Assembly (NCBI GenBank): GCA_003427395.1
Contig: BFEA01000524.1
Span: 402,678 to 431,311 of the forward strand
Length of the DNA stretch: 28,634 nucleotides
Direction of reading: 5' to 3'
Origin: Chara braunii
Taxonomy: Eukaryota > Streptophyta > Charophyceae > Charales > Characeae
Shown in pieces: positions 8,914-20,035 of this stretch (position 1 is the stretch's first letter; every line of letters begins with the position of its first letter). The position numbers were made by a program, and so were the translations under genes. The notes beneath the pieces are model-generated. The model did no database searches and was not told where the DNA came from. It saw only the letters and a list, made by a program, of their open reading frames with translations.

Positions 8914-9540
8914 TTCAACATATCCCTTTATGAAAACCCTTTATCTCATCAGGCACACATATGAAATGCAAGAAGATACTGAGTACTTTGGTAATGGGAT
9001 GTTAAGTACACTTAACACATTCATATAAACAATTTGAATTGATCAAGAAAAACATAGGTAATTGACATTTCAAACATACATAGATGAAAATAACATGAAA
9101 TGAAATGAATAAGGTTTTTCGCCTTAGCAATAATTCTAATCTGTTAACAATCTAGGAAAAATGCAAGGCTGGATACTCAAACCAAATGTATAAAAATCGC
9201 TCGTTGATGAAACATCGGGATCAAGGTCCAAGATAGTGTAAGTTTCTCAATGGGTTAAAGTGAATAGCGTCGTTGGTCATTTTACTGACTTGCAAACAAA
9301 CCAGACGCATTACACAATTCTAACAGAGTCAACCTTTTATTCACTTCCAACCACATTACACTTATACTTCCAGACCTCTCAGCCAGACATCCCATTTTTG
9401 ACTTAGTCATTCAACCATATCTAACGTCGGTCATTTCAAGGACCCCTTTTGAACAAACATAGACCATTTAAACAATGACCCGAAAATCAGGCTCATCTGA
9501 AATAAAACCATAAGATAGACATTAATAAAGAGGTTAAGAT
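8914..9540. other. Non-coding part of putative LTR
   Basis: This is AT-rich sequence without long open frames or recognisable motifs, located between the 107-bp duplication and the hairpin array. Confidence 0.4.
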
Positions 9541-9548
9541 ACTCGGAC

Positions 9549-10113
9549 AGGTCACACGGGGGTCAGATTCCTTCTACCTCCACCTTAGTAGAATAAAAAA
9601 AAAATATATTGTCAGTAGGTTAGTTTTTTGCGGGTTTTCATAAGAGTTGCGATAGTAAGGTAGATCACGCGAGATCCTCACCCCCTACCATTTTTTTTCC
9701 TTCTAGCTAAAGGTACGTGATAAGGCGGACCACACGGAGTCTCACTCCTCTTTTCACCGCCCTTCATTTGAACAACACCCTTTGATAAAATGGTAGATCA
9801 CACGGGATCGACTCCTCCTACTACCATCCCCTTTTCACCAGGATTTGTTGGTGATAGGACAGGCCTCACATGACTTTGCTCCTCCTATCTCCATCCCTTA
9901 GTGTTGGTTAGTAATAGGGCAAACCTCAGGGGGTCTCGCTCCTTTTATTACCACATTTATTTACTTAAAGCAGATTCAGGTAATAAGGCAGGTCTCTCGG
10001 GACCTCGCTCCTCTTATTACCCCTGCTAGTTTACCCCTTTAGAAGAACCCATGTGTCTTAGATCAATCGAAAGTCTTAGAGTCAGACGAGCAGACCACAC
10101 GGGGTCACATCCC
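9549..10113. repeat. Array of eight hairpin-forming repeats
   Basis: Eight diverged units of about 40 bp start near 9549, 9651, 9719, 9788, 9851, 9910, 9980 and 10085, mostly 60-70 bp apart. Each has a centre like GATCACACGGGATC followed by CTCCTCC. In several units the ends are complementary: GTAATAAG with CTTATTAC at 9980-10020, TGGTAG with CTACCA at 9791-9826, and GATAGGA with TCCTATC near 9853-9890. Pairing is retained while sequence varies, which suggests selection on structure. The block is absent from the left arm. Confidence 0.75.
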
Positions 10114-11115
10114 AATGAGTCAATGAAATACCTAATGAGGAAGTTCACACGAGAACTCTCACCTCATTACGTATTTCTCAGAAGACCTTCAACCGACTTT
10201 TGACTTGAGTCAGTCTAACTTAGAGAAGGTAAGCGTTAGTCGGAGTGTTTCAACAACGATACAGACATACATCCTAGGTTAGCTAATCAATAATCCCAAA
10301 GATACATAATCATATGCAAATCAATAACTTCTCCAGTAATCACAACCCTCATCAATGTTAAAACATCCTATCAAGCAGAACAAGACTTCACGGAGTCCAC
10401 ATTCTCGCTGCCTCAACTACCCAAAATAAATACACCCACGGTGAGAAAGCCCGTACGAGAGTTTCTCATTCTCACAATGTATTTTGAGAAATAGTTAGTC
10501 ATACACAACTCAAACCAACAATCAGACAACGAAATCAGCACGCATGGCGTCTGCATTCCATCATGCATTTGCAATATAAGAAATACAGAGTCATTTCAGA
10601 CGATTGTTCACATATGCATAACACTTCTCTTAGCTCAGATTTAGTCAAGAAGAATATGGGGTAGTATGTATAGCCTGAGACAAAGGTATATTTGAGGCGA
10701 TGGGGACAATCTCTCTCATCCTAACACTAGCCGACTCGATCGGGACTTTGTCAGAGCTCCTGCACCGACACTTTATTTATCTCATTTTCTTCCTTTTACC
10801 GTGACCAAGGGCATCGCTGAAGTGCAAGTAGACCACATTATACAACATAGTTTACCGCATCCACTCACTCAATTGCCAACACACAACACTCACTCTCTCG
10901 ATTGGTTGCGTATAACATTTGGTTCACTCGATTGGCTATGCACATTGCCTGCTCACTTGATTGGTTGCAGACAACATTGACTCACACGCTCACTTTCTAC
11001 TTGCCTACCACGTTCCCACCTCCCTGTACTCGTGCCCTACAGCCCGGCTATGGCCGATAGCGCACATGCAGGCACTTGCGTAACATTGCAGCAGCGTGTC
11101 CACATTGCTTGCCTA
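10113..11115 (-). mobile_element. Right arm of long inverted repeat, LTR-like
   Basis: This is the diverged reverse complement of 4411-5428. The alignment can be followed continuously from CTAGGC at the outer ends to GGTATTTCATTGA at the inner ends, with short indels. An insertion relative to the left arm, around 10540-10570, contains GGAATGCAGACGCC on the minus strand. It ends where the incomplete hAT-like copy starts. Confidence 0.8.
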
Positions 11116-11119
11116 GCGA

Positions 11120-11804
11120 TGGGACCCCTTGGGGATGCATTCGGCCGTTCGGGCCGAACGCGGACCCAAAAAAAGAAAAAGAAAAATCTGAAAAAAATAT
11201 ATGATATGAAAAACAATAAATTAAACAAGATTTGCCTGAGCATTATATCCAAATTCCGTACCATATTTGAAATAAAAAAATATAAAAAAAATAAATACTA
11301 ATAATAAAAATAAAAACAAATAAAAGAAGAATTAAATGTAATGAGTGCGCGAGCACGTTTTTGACACCGCCATCTTTGGCCATTTTTTATTTTTTTTTGG
11401 CATAGCTAACTACCCTGAAAATTTACAGATGTGTACTTCACATAATGCAAAACCCACTAAGAACGTTTCAAAAAATAATAAAATTTTTTAGACCCCAAAC
11501 TCATGTTGAAACAAAAAGTAAAAAGTGAAAAAAAATGTGGGCGAGCACATTTTGACACCACCATCTTTGGCGATTTTTAATTCTTATTTGGCTGATCCAA
11601 ATGATTTGAAAATTTATAGACATGTACCTCACGTTATAGAAAACTCACAGAAAAAAAATCAGAAAACAAATATATTTTTAGGCCCCGAAATATTTTTTGA
11701 CGGGGAACGAACGCCGTCGGGTACGGACCCCGTACGGGACCCCGAACGCCCGTATGTATGGAGGTCTGCCCGGGGACCTCCGTACTTACGGGTTCGTGAC
11801 CCTG
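11120..11804 (+). mobile_element. Second copy of the 775-bp hAT-like family, 5' end missing
   Basis: It follows the 7047-7821 element in order. A GTTCGGGCCGAACGCGG subterminal block is followed by the AT-rich core with ATTATATCCAAATTC, then by two tandem copies of the roughly 190-bp internal segment (GGC-ATTTTT words at 11378 and 11569). A 3' subterminal block with CCCGAACGCCCG comes last, and the copy ends GTGACCCTG at 11804. The CAGGGTTGCC start and most of the 5' subterminal repeats are absent, and no target duplication is found. It was truncated, or its 5' end was lost when it joined the right arm. Confidence 0.72.
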
Positions 11805-11821
11805 TATATTACAATGTATAA

Positions 11822-13176
11822 ATTATGAACGTTTTGCAAAAATAAAATAAAATGAAACTGTGCAGCTACAATTTCTGCTATAAAGTGATGCCATGTGATA
11901 CTTCTTATGTTCGTTTGATGCCTACATTTATGCACTACAATTGATACATTATACTATAAAAGAGTATGCACATACCCACCTTGTGTACAAACATTGTTGT
12001 ACACGTAAAAGAAGAGAAGAAAATATTATCAAATAAGAAGGTGATATTCTTTATGAAAAATTATTAACATTGACGATGTTCATTTATGCTTATCAATATA
12101 TCTTCTCCCTCTCTGCCTACGGTTTACCGGGCAGTTCTATTTGACGATATATATATATATATAATATATATTATTTATATATATTTCATTATGTTAATTC
12201 TCAAAGTTTTAAAAACCAAACATAAATAATAATAATAATAAGATTTTCTCGATCATTACCACAAAATTGTTGCTAATACCAAAGTTTGAAGATTTTTCTT
12301 AACTCATCGATACATGTGTAGACGTCAACGTACAACATAAAATTTTCGGCCAGAAAACTTTTGTTAACAAAAAATCTAACTCATAAACTTTCCGTTGAAG
12401 TCGGTGCATTTCAGTCTAAATCTTAGTATTTCAATCCCATTATGATCGTTTTTTAGTGAATCAGATTGAAAGTATCAATTAAATTGAAAGTCTGGGATAA
12501 ATTTTGAAACATTTCAAATGGATTGAAAATGGTAAACAGAGTGAAATTTCAAATTTGGACAAAAACTTGAACTGATTTTGAACTGAGATTCCACCAAAAG
12601 TATTAACTTTGGATTAAAGTCTCACAAAAACAATTGAATCTGGACTGAAAAATACTCGATTTAAACAAAAATGTTAATAAAGTTTTAGATATAGACGAAA
12701 AATTCAACAGAAAATTACAAATGTGGACGGAATGTAAACCAAGATTGTAGCTAAAATTTCACCCAACTTACTCAAATTGAACTAAAATTAGATTGTAATT
12801 TTCAGATATGGATAAAAAGTTGAACTCAAATTCCACTAAAATTTTCAGAGAATCGTGGACCATACAAACAACTCATAACTTCACATGTGGTGCTCAATGA
12901 TTAACATTTTGCGTATTTACTTATCGCAAAGTCAAAAAAATGTTTGATGAAAATAATATTTCATAAACAAAATAAAATATATATATACTTATAACTTGGT
13001 GAAAACAAACTAAAAGAAATACAAGATCCTACAATATTATATAATAATTCAACTTGCGAACTGCACATCGGGACAACACTCGTGAACTTGTGTATATAAT
13101 TGTGTTTGTACATGTATGCATGTATATGTATGTGTGTGTGAGAGAGAGAGAAAAATATAGAAAGAGAGAAGATAGG
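11822..13176. other. AT-rich non-coding region with degenerate repeats
   Basis: A (TA)n palindromic tract lies at 12147-12182. At 12400-12850, words such as GGACAAAAACTTGAACT and ATTCCACTAAAA recur loosely, as in an old tandem repeat. No gene is seen. Confidence 0.4.
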
Positions 13177-13346
13177 NNNNNNNNNNNNNNNNNNNNNNNN
13201 NNNNNNNNNNNNNNNNNNNNNNNNNNNNNNNNNNNNNNNNNNNNNNNNNNNNNNNNNNNNNNNNNNNNNNNNNNNNNNNNNNNNNNNNNNNNNNNNNNNN
13301 NNNNNNNNNNNNNNNNNNNNNNNNNNNNNNNNNNNNNNNNNNNNNN
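13177..13346. other. Assembly gap (170 N)
   Basis: This is a run of N flanked on both sides by GA-rich simple sequence (GAGAGAGAG), so the missing bases are probably a (GA)n microsatellite. Open frames crossing it are meaningless. Confidence 0.98.
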
Positions 13347-14300
13347 GAGAGAGAGAGGGAAAAAAAAAAAGTTTATATTTGCAACTAGTAAGTAACAACT
13401 TCAATAGGTTTCTTAGTTGTAACAAAATTTTATGATTCCTACAATACACACCAATTTAACTACACAAAGTCTTCGCCACTAAATTTTGGTGAATCAATTC
13501 GACAAGAACGCATCCACCTTGCGAAATGTGGACACTTGCACTCAATACATCTATAAAAAAAAATATTTTTTTCTGCTCCACAACTACAGTAACTAAAAAT
13601 TCAACTCAAATACTTGAAATGTGTGCGAAAGAGAGTGCACACATAAGTCAGAGATCCTAAAAAAGTGCAAACAAAAACAAGGAGGAAGAGAAAAAAAAAC
13701 TTGGAAGAAACTGAAAAATTGAAATGAATTTTATTTTTTTGCGTGTTTCTGCCTTAACTGCAATAATTTTTGCAACGTCCTTCTACTATTATCTATGGTG
13801 AGGGAACATTCTTTTATCAACTATACCAAGGGATTTTTCCCATTCAACTGACATTTACAATTTTTGTCCGCCAGATGTTGGCTGCCTTAGGGCTTGGACT
13901 TGCATAACTGCCGCCACAACAAAAAACAACAAAAGGAAACTGCATAATCAACATCATTTTGAAAATAAGGGTTTCTTGAATGACATAATTATCAAGGTGG
14001 TGTGCGTGTGAAGAAGACCCGATGTGTCATTCACCGCCTTTGTCAACGTGAAAATAGAGATTTCCAGACAGTGTGATGATAATTATAGAATGGATGACCA
14101 TACGCAAGGAAGCAAAGAGCAGCATGAGGTGTGAAGTTCTTGTTTTTGCATGGATGTCACAAATAGGGGTTCCTGCAGCCGCTCACAGTGTAGAGAGAAA
14201 CTGTCACACCCCAATATTATCCATCCTTGTTCACATGTACGTTAAGATACCTTTTGACAACCAAAACAAAAATCCAATGTGATGATTCCTTCTCGCTAAA
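13347..14300. other. Unassigned AT-rich sequence
   Basis: No gene or element is recognised. A TGTCACACCCC word at about 14202-14212 resembles starts of some plant LTRs, but no partner end was found. Confidence 0.3.
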
Positions 14301-14305
14301 TAGAT

Positions 14306-14380
14306 GCAAGACTGATACCATTTGAAAAACTTTATTGTGGAATATGTATAACAACAAGATGGTATGCGGTGTTTATAGCA
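14306..14380 (-). mobile_element. LTR 3' end with initiator-Met-type primer-binding site
   Basis: On the minus strand the order is TATAAA (14372-14377), then AATAAA (14331-14336), then TGGTATCAGT at 14311-14320. The last matches the first nine bases of the common plant primer site TGGTATCAGAGC, complementary to initiator Met tRNA. TATA box, polyA signal and primer site in that spacing are what a compact Ty1/copia-like LTR end shows. The LTR would extend to higher coordinates. Its start is not identified and no internal coding is visible at lower coordinates. Confidence 0.6.
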
Positions 14381-14639
14381 GCAAACACGTGGCCACGGCA
14401 ACTACACCCCCAGCACACACCGGCTCCTATTTCGTGTCTTCCTCTGCTACCTTCCTCCTCCCTCTCAGCTACCTTCTCCTACCCCCCCTCCTCCTCCGAA
14501 ATCTGTGCAACTCAGCAATAAAAAAGGAAAACACGCCTTGCGCATGAACAAAATACAAGTCCACCTCCCGATTTCAGATCATGGTCTTCTCCCTAGTAAG
14601 CATGCAACACGTATATGGAGCGACTGTGTGGACAAGTCA

Positions 14640-14656
14640 AAAAAAAAAAAAAAAAC
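14640..14656. repeat. Poly-A tract
   Basis: A run of 17 A interrupts otherwise mixed sequence. It could be the tail of an old retroposed sequence, but no target duplication was found. Confidence 0.6.
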
Positions 14657-14694
14657 AGGGTCAAAATTTGCCATAACTCGGTCTTTGGCTCAGG

Positions 14695-15010
14695 CAGACC
14701 GTACTATGTTGGTTGAGCGCTATCGTGTGGCGTGAGTGATGGTATGTGGGCTAGGCAGTATCATGTGTAACGGGTAGCACCATGTGGAGCAGGTCATACT
14801 ATATGTATTATAGGGACCGGATAATAGTAACACACACACACACACATAGTATCCTAAGAAAAGAAATGTGCGCTTGGGCACAACATGTCTCTTGGCCTTA
14901 TGGAGTGGTTGATATTAAATGGCTTGCATGGTACTGTAGGTTGGATGGTAGCATGTGGACCAGGTGGCCAATGTGAGGTGTGACATACTATGTGGATTGG
15001 AAGGTACCAA
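14695..15010. repeat. Degenerate tandem repeat with ATGTGG core
   Basis: Loosely repeated units of about 20-27 bp contain CATGTGG, ATGTGG or TATCGTGTGG followed by AGCAGGT or similar. A (CA)n tract lies at 14830-14845. Divergence is high, so the copy number is uncertain. Confidence 0.5.
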
Positions 15011-16638
15011 CACACTCACTTAGGATTAGTGGTAGGTAGGTAGTGAAAGTGAATTGAAAGAATTTGAAAGATGATGAAAGATTTGAGAGGAAAAAAAAAA
15101 ACAACCATTTGTTCTCATTTTTTCTAAGCTCAAGGTAACTTGGACGAAAAGAGTCAGAAGAGATATTGGAGAAGAACCATTTTGACGGTTATAGAGAGAT
15201 AAGGTTATTCGGGATAGAAATGGTAAACCTCAGGAAATGCCAATCATATTAATTTTGTTTTCATTATATGCATGACTTTTTTTCCCGGTAGTCGTTAAAT
15301 TTCTTCACTTCAAAATACAATTGTTTTTGACATATAGGCATGTGAAAGGTAAAAAGAGGACACTCATTTTCTTCATCTCAAATAGGCAAAATCAATCTTT
15401 TTTTCAAACATCCCTATACCTACCCGCACATCACACAAAACAAACAAATTCAAAGAGGTTCAATGCAACCCCATACCCAAGTCAAACCTTTCAATTCACA
15501 TGCAAACATACATTCCCTTTGCTATTTCAACAAACATTCAATAAATAGGGTTAAACAAGTATGGGTCTACACAGGTGTAAAGAGAAGTTTACGTCATTCA
15601 ACTTACCTTGAGTCAAGTTTGAATCGACTTACTCAAGAAAGTCGAGATAACGTCCCAATCAAATAGAAGATCAACAGTCGTTAAAAGCAAAAATGTGCGG
15701 GGAACAATCAAACAAGTTGTGGTCCTTCCGACTGATTAATGACTCGCGTCCTTCTGCTTTGACCTGAACAGGTCACGGTACGGTTCAAAAAAATGACTCA
15801 ATGAGATAACCCTCGAAGAGGGTGTTCTCAAAATTAAGTCCCATGTGGTTCAAACATCATCCCCCTATGTACAAAAGCAGTCTCAACTGGACCACATCCC
15901 CCAAGGATTGTCCCAAATCAAACCACAGTTCAAAACCACCTTCCAGCATTCTACTCAGAGTAGTTTCAAATGTGGGGACTCAAATTGCACACGCCCCAAA
16001 ATCACAAACCTCAAATCAGTTCCAACTGGTCCCAAATGGTCCCAGATAATCCGACACTCTCGCCAACAACACTAGATGACTCCAACACCGAAACCGTTCA
16101 CACTGTGTGTTAAAAAAAAAATAAAGGCGACCCCTCGTGAAAACAGCTTGTGCCTCGAGCCCCAATGACTACTCCGTATCGCACGCACACTCCAAGTACT
16201 CCTGTGGATTACAATGCACTGATGAGATTGAACTATACACTTGTTGCATGCACCACTGCAGCCAGTCTTCTCTGCAAATCAAGCACGCACAGAAACGAAG
16301 TGAACATCTTTATGTACAACTCATGTTGTTTCTAGCCAAATTATCAATTTATTGGATTTTTAGATTTCATGGATGTGTTATTCTCAATCAAAATGTCTGT
16401 ATGATGTGCTATGAAGCAAGTTGAGCATGCTTTGAAGAAAGGAGCAAGAGACAAAATGTAACGTGATCGGTAGGTGAATAGTAATATAAAGACAACAAGT
16501 ATCCACAACGATAAATTTGTATGCACCTACCGACCACGACTTTGTTTGTTGAGTGATATGCTCCGAGTCGGGCGAGGGACAAAACGAGAATCTTCATGAC
16601 ACCGAGAAAGCGACATCCCATTTATCTCTTACCTACTT

Positions 16639-16640
<2 letters not shown>
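15011..16640. other. Unassigned region
   Basis: There are several short open frames on both strands but none has a recognisable domain. C- and A-rich composition (CCCAAATCAAACC-type words) between 15360 and 16080 keeps two plus-strand frames open together, which argues against coding. Confidence 0.35.
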
Positions 16641-16688
<48 letters not shown>

Positions 16689-16718
16689 TTTTTTTTATGT
16701 GTGTGTGTGTGTGTGTAA
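16640..16718. repeat. (TC)n then (GT)n compound microsatellite
   Basis: A TC tract of about 40 bp is followed by poly-T and a TG tract. Confidence 0.95.
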
Positions 16719-16964
16719 CGAAAATAGAATGACTTCTCAATTTTCAAATAAAATCGAACTTCATCGAAGGTGGTTAGGCATAATATAAAGACAATTAGTA
16801 TCTATAACAGAGAAACTGGGTTATAAAAATATGGTGGTGTATCTTTCAATTTTGTAGTAAAAGATTAGTTCTTGTTTTGTACATTTAATCAAGGGTTGTT
16901 TCTTCCTAGTTTTCGCGCGGAGGATTCAAGTTTCAGTCTGTATATATCAATAGTTAGGGTTTTG

Positions 16965-17045
16965 GAAAGGGAGGAGAGAGGGGGAAGAGGAGAAGGAGGA
17001 CGAGGAGGAGAAGGAGGGAGGAGAGGAGTAGGCGAGGAAGGACAA
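16965..17045. repeat. GGA-rich purine tract
   Basis: Imperfect GGA/GAG repeats on the plus strand give an E/G/R-rich frame on one strand and an S/P/F-rich frame on the other. Confidence 0.85.
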
Positions 17046-17299
17046 CGAACATAAGTAGAGAGGGTCGAGCAGGAGAAGTGACAGAAAATGTGTGGAAGAA
17101 CAAAAATATGCCATCTTTGGAGTAAAACGGTAAGATCGAAGGGGAAGGTTAGTATTACAGAGTATAGAGGACACTATTGCGCTCTCGGTTGCCTGAGAGC
17201 AATAAATGTCATTCCTCCTGCGAAGGAAGGTCTTGAATGATACCGCTAAAGGGTCTTCTCGATTGTTCTCACGGTGGAACGACGAAGTCACGAAAAAAA

Positions 17300-17400
17300 A
17301 CTCGTTGATGATGTCGCAGAAGCTGATAATGATGGTGATGATGAAGATGATGATCTGCGTGGATGATGATTATGAGCATCGGTAGGACGCATGAGGATGA
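17300..17400. repeat. (GAT)n-like trinucleotide repeat
   Basis: Degenerate GATGATGAT/GATGATTATGAG repeats. No coding role is supported. Confidence 0.75.
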
Positions 17401-17859
17401 TTATGAGGTTCTGAAATAGAAAATGAATCTCATTATTCCAATCAATGTGGGTTTTTAATTAAATGATGTGACACTCGTCAACCATCCAGGTGCCAACACT
17501 TGACGAATCTAGTCACTGTGTTGCAATGATATGAAAAGCCAACATTGAAGGATCAAATAAGCGACGTCGATATGAACATTTGGCTGGCATCGGAAGATTG
17601 GCTCCATCCAGCGGGCAAGGAAGGAAGGGAATGAGGATTTTGATTGGGAGGCGATCAAGAGAAGCAGGAATGGGATTGGAGGCGCAAGGGAGATGCACAC
17701 AGGAGGGAGGCAGGGAGGAAGAAAATCGGGATAGCAGCAGGGATAGGAAGTGAGAAAGGGCATTGTAGAGGGAAGAGGCGGGATCCATATAGGAGGTCCA
17801 ATCACACAGAAGGGAGATGCGGTCGGGCGGGGGTGAGCAACGAGATCAGTTCGGGAAGT

Positions 17860-18185
17860 TTAATGTGAGAGAGGGGAGGGCGGGAAGTTGGGCACTGGAT
17901 GGAGGGAAGGAAAGGCAAGCGAAGGGGGGGAATCGAGTGCCGGCGGGGAGGGGTAATGAAAAACGATGGGAGGAGGAGCGGGGAAGAGGGTGGAAATTAG
18001 CAAAGTGGGAAGGCGAGAAAAAGTAGGCAGAGGGAGGAAAAGTTGGGCGCTGGAGTGTTGGTGAGAAAGAGTCGGGGAAAAAGATGGGAGGAGGAGCGGG
18101 GAAGCAGGTGGGAATGAGCGCATCGGGGATGCGCGAAGGAAAAGCAGGGGGAGGGAGGAAAAGTTGGGCACAGTGGAACGACACA
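17860..18185. repeat. Purine-rich tandem repeat, period about 120 bp
   Basis: GATGGGAGGAGGAGCGGGGAAG occurs at 17965 and again at 18083. GGGAGGAAAAGTTGGGC occurs near 18032 and 18153, with an older related copy (GGGAAGTTGGGCACTGG) near 17883. This makes about three copies of a 118-121-bp unit. Minus-strand proline/serine-rich open frames spanning it follow from the composition. Confidence 0.8.
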
Positions 18186-18308
18186 ATAGGGGGGAATTTA
18201 CGGAAGATGGAGGGAGAGAGCGAGAGCGGGCGGGGGAGGAAGGGGTTGTGGGGATGCAAGGAGGAGGGAGCCTTCCAACTCCCCACCTTCATCATCTTTC
18301 TCTCTCTC

Positions 18309-18368
18309 ACACACACACACACACTCACTCACTCTCACACACACACACACATACACACACACACACAC
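18309..18368. repeat. (CA)n microsatellite
   Basis: Two long CA tracts are separated by CTCACTCACTCTC. Confidence 0.95.
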
Positions 18369-18581
18369 CATGTTCGAGTTCCCTGCAACCGCAAGAATGC
18401 TCATCCCGGCCTTCGTCGTCCTCCTCCTACCTCGTTGCTGCCAAACTCCTCTTCTTCACCTTGAATAGGTCGGCAGTGGGTCCATTCGAATTTAATTAAG
18501 CCCGATTTGGGCCGTAGATCTTTGTAGACCGACGACTAAGTTCGAACCCGTTTCGTTTCGATATTTTTATGGGGAAAAAAA

Positions 18582-18756
18582 TCCAGCAACCTCAGTTGGT
18601 AAGGCTTGCAAGTAGTAGTCAGGAGCATGGTCCCATTACCAGTCGGATAGGAGTGTGATCGATCCAGTGTGACACTGAGTGGCAGCGGCCTGACCGGTTC
18701 ATTATAAATTTATGGGCTGAGAACTCAGGAGAAAGGCAAAAAAAAAGAAAAAAACA
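18582..18756 (+). mobile_element. Candidate tRNA-derived SINE
   Basis: A tRNA-like internal promoter is visible: CTCAGTTGGTAAGG at 18591-18604 matches a pol III A box, and TGATCGATCC at 18655-18664 resembles a B box (GGTTCGATCC), about 50 bp downstream. A body of about 70 bp and an A-rich tail at 18737-18755 follow. The layout of tRNA head, unrelated body and A-rich tail fits a SINE. No clear target duplication was found, and it does not fold as a functional tRNA gene. Confidence 0.5.
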
Positions 18757-18759
18757 GAG

Positions 18760-19740
18760 ACCTCCCATTGGAAATCATGGCAGAGTGTTTCCCAACCATC
18801 AGATCATAAATGGTGTGGTTGCAACAACAGTGAACACGGTAAATGCCACATTTGTTCTGGAATAAACTCGACTTCTGTCAACGGTGATCATGACGCCCTC
18901 CATATACTCCATGATTGAAGGAGGGCTCCACCCAATGACATAATTGCACAACAAGAAGCAAAATCTTGAGAATCTTCTATCCAGTAGGCCTATGGCCCAC
19001 CCGACTTTTTTTCTTTTTTTTTTTCAAATGTATGAGGTTGTCATTGCATCACATATACTTGCTGGTTCTCTTTAAAAAACTGCACATGGTACCTGAGGAG
19101 AAAAAGAATGAGAGAATGTTATTCAACCCAGAAAAATGTAATGTTCCATGTGGAGGGTGGTGGGTGTGGGGAACAGGTGAGGGGGGCAGAGACGGGAGAA
19201 CATCTCCAAATTAGTACAACAGGTCAATCAATCAACGAACAAATCAGTTAACAAATTCATACAATGGACTGACAAGAACGTCAACCAAGTCCAATCAATC
19301 ATCCTTCGAGAAAGTGACAGCCTAATCACGCCTAGGCGCATTTTACTTGCGAGGTGGTGGTTTTGACGATGGCCCCGGCCACTTCTGAGTCTGGGTGTCA
19401 AATATGTGAGAACAGTCTGTGTAAGTTGAACCTAATCCCAACCCCCCCCAAGGGCATTAGACGCCAACCTTGTGAATGGAATGCGAAACAAAAGCAGGGC
19501 GCTTGGAATTCCTGCAAGACTTCCGTAGACTGTTCTGTTCAGAGCCAGATCCAAGTAATGGTCCTATTTTTCATCCAGTAACAACTCCTTGGGTCTTACA
19601 TTAGACCCTGCCATGTCAGCTGATTCTCTGATGGGATGGATAGCCACTTTGCCCAAGGAGTGAAAGATGACAGCAGAAAAATTGAAGAGATAACGAGCTG
19701 CTGGTGAAACTGAAGGTGAAGACGATCCCCGTCAACAGTG
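18760..19740. other. Unassigned region
   Basis: No recognisable gene. A poly-T run lies at about 19014-19024. Short open frames lack domain signatures. Confidence 0.35.
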
Positions 19741-19819
19741 CCGATTAGGACCAGGCAATACACCGACATCGGCATCATCTGTGTGCACTGCCATGACAAG
19801 TCAGCAGCAATCTGCAACA

Positions 19820-20035
19820 ACATTCTTCATGTCAACGACACATGCAACAACAACAACAAGCTCAACAACATTAACAAATATGATGACAATGACAACGACA
19901 ACACCATTGTTAACAACAACAATGAATATTGTCCTAAACAATTCTACATCGTTGATCTCAATAGCATTAACAACGTTAACGACAACGACATCTACAACAC
20001 TACTGTTAACAACAACAACGTTTACAGTCACAATT
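19820..20035. repeat. (AAC)n-like trinucleotide repeat region
   Basis: ACAACAACA and GACAACGAC words dominate, keeping two plus-strand frames (N/D-rich and T-rich) and one minus-strand V-rich frame open at once. This indicates simple sequence rather than a protein. Confidence 0.85.

Larger units (their letters stand above)
8252..11115 (-). mobile_element. Putative long LTR of gypsy element (minus strand)
   Basis: This is bounded at its 3' end by the primer-binding site and at its outer end by the limit of the inverted arm, about 2.9 kb. Read on the minus strand, it contains the 30-bp enhancer-like repeats (10865-10990), a TGTTAGGATGAG word at 10715-10726, the sequence shared with the left arm, then the hairpin array, and finally the 107-bp tandem duplication. 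LTRs of this size are known in Tat/Ogre elements. I cannot locate a convincing TG start, because the 11120-11804 element abuts it. It is non-coding. Confidence 0.45.

Noticed and set aside
9549-10113. CRISPR-like array
   Set aside because: Units are diverged, spacing is irregular and the context is a eukaryotic LTR. CRISPR repeats would be near-identical.
14202-14212. TGTCACACCCC as an LTR start
   Set aside because: No matching LTR end, primer site or repeat partner on the same strand.
16219-16240. A second CTGATGAG word, possible hammerhead core
   Set aside because: No stem II followed by GAAA and no complementary stem III around it.
17846-18328. 160-codon Pro/Ser-rich minus-strand ORF
   Set aside because: It is the complement of a purine-rich 120-bp tandem repeat and has no domain.
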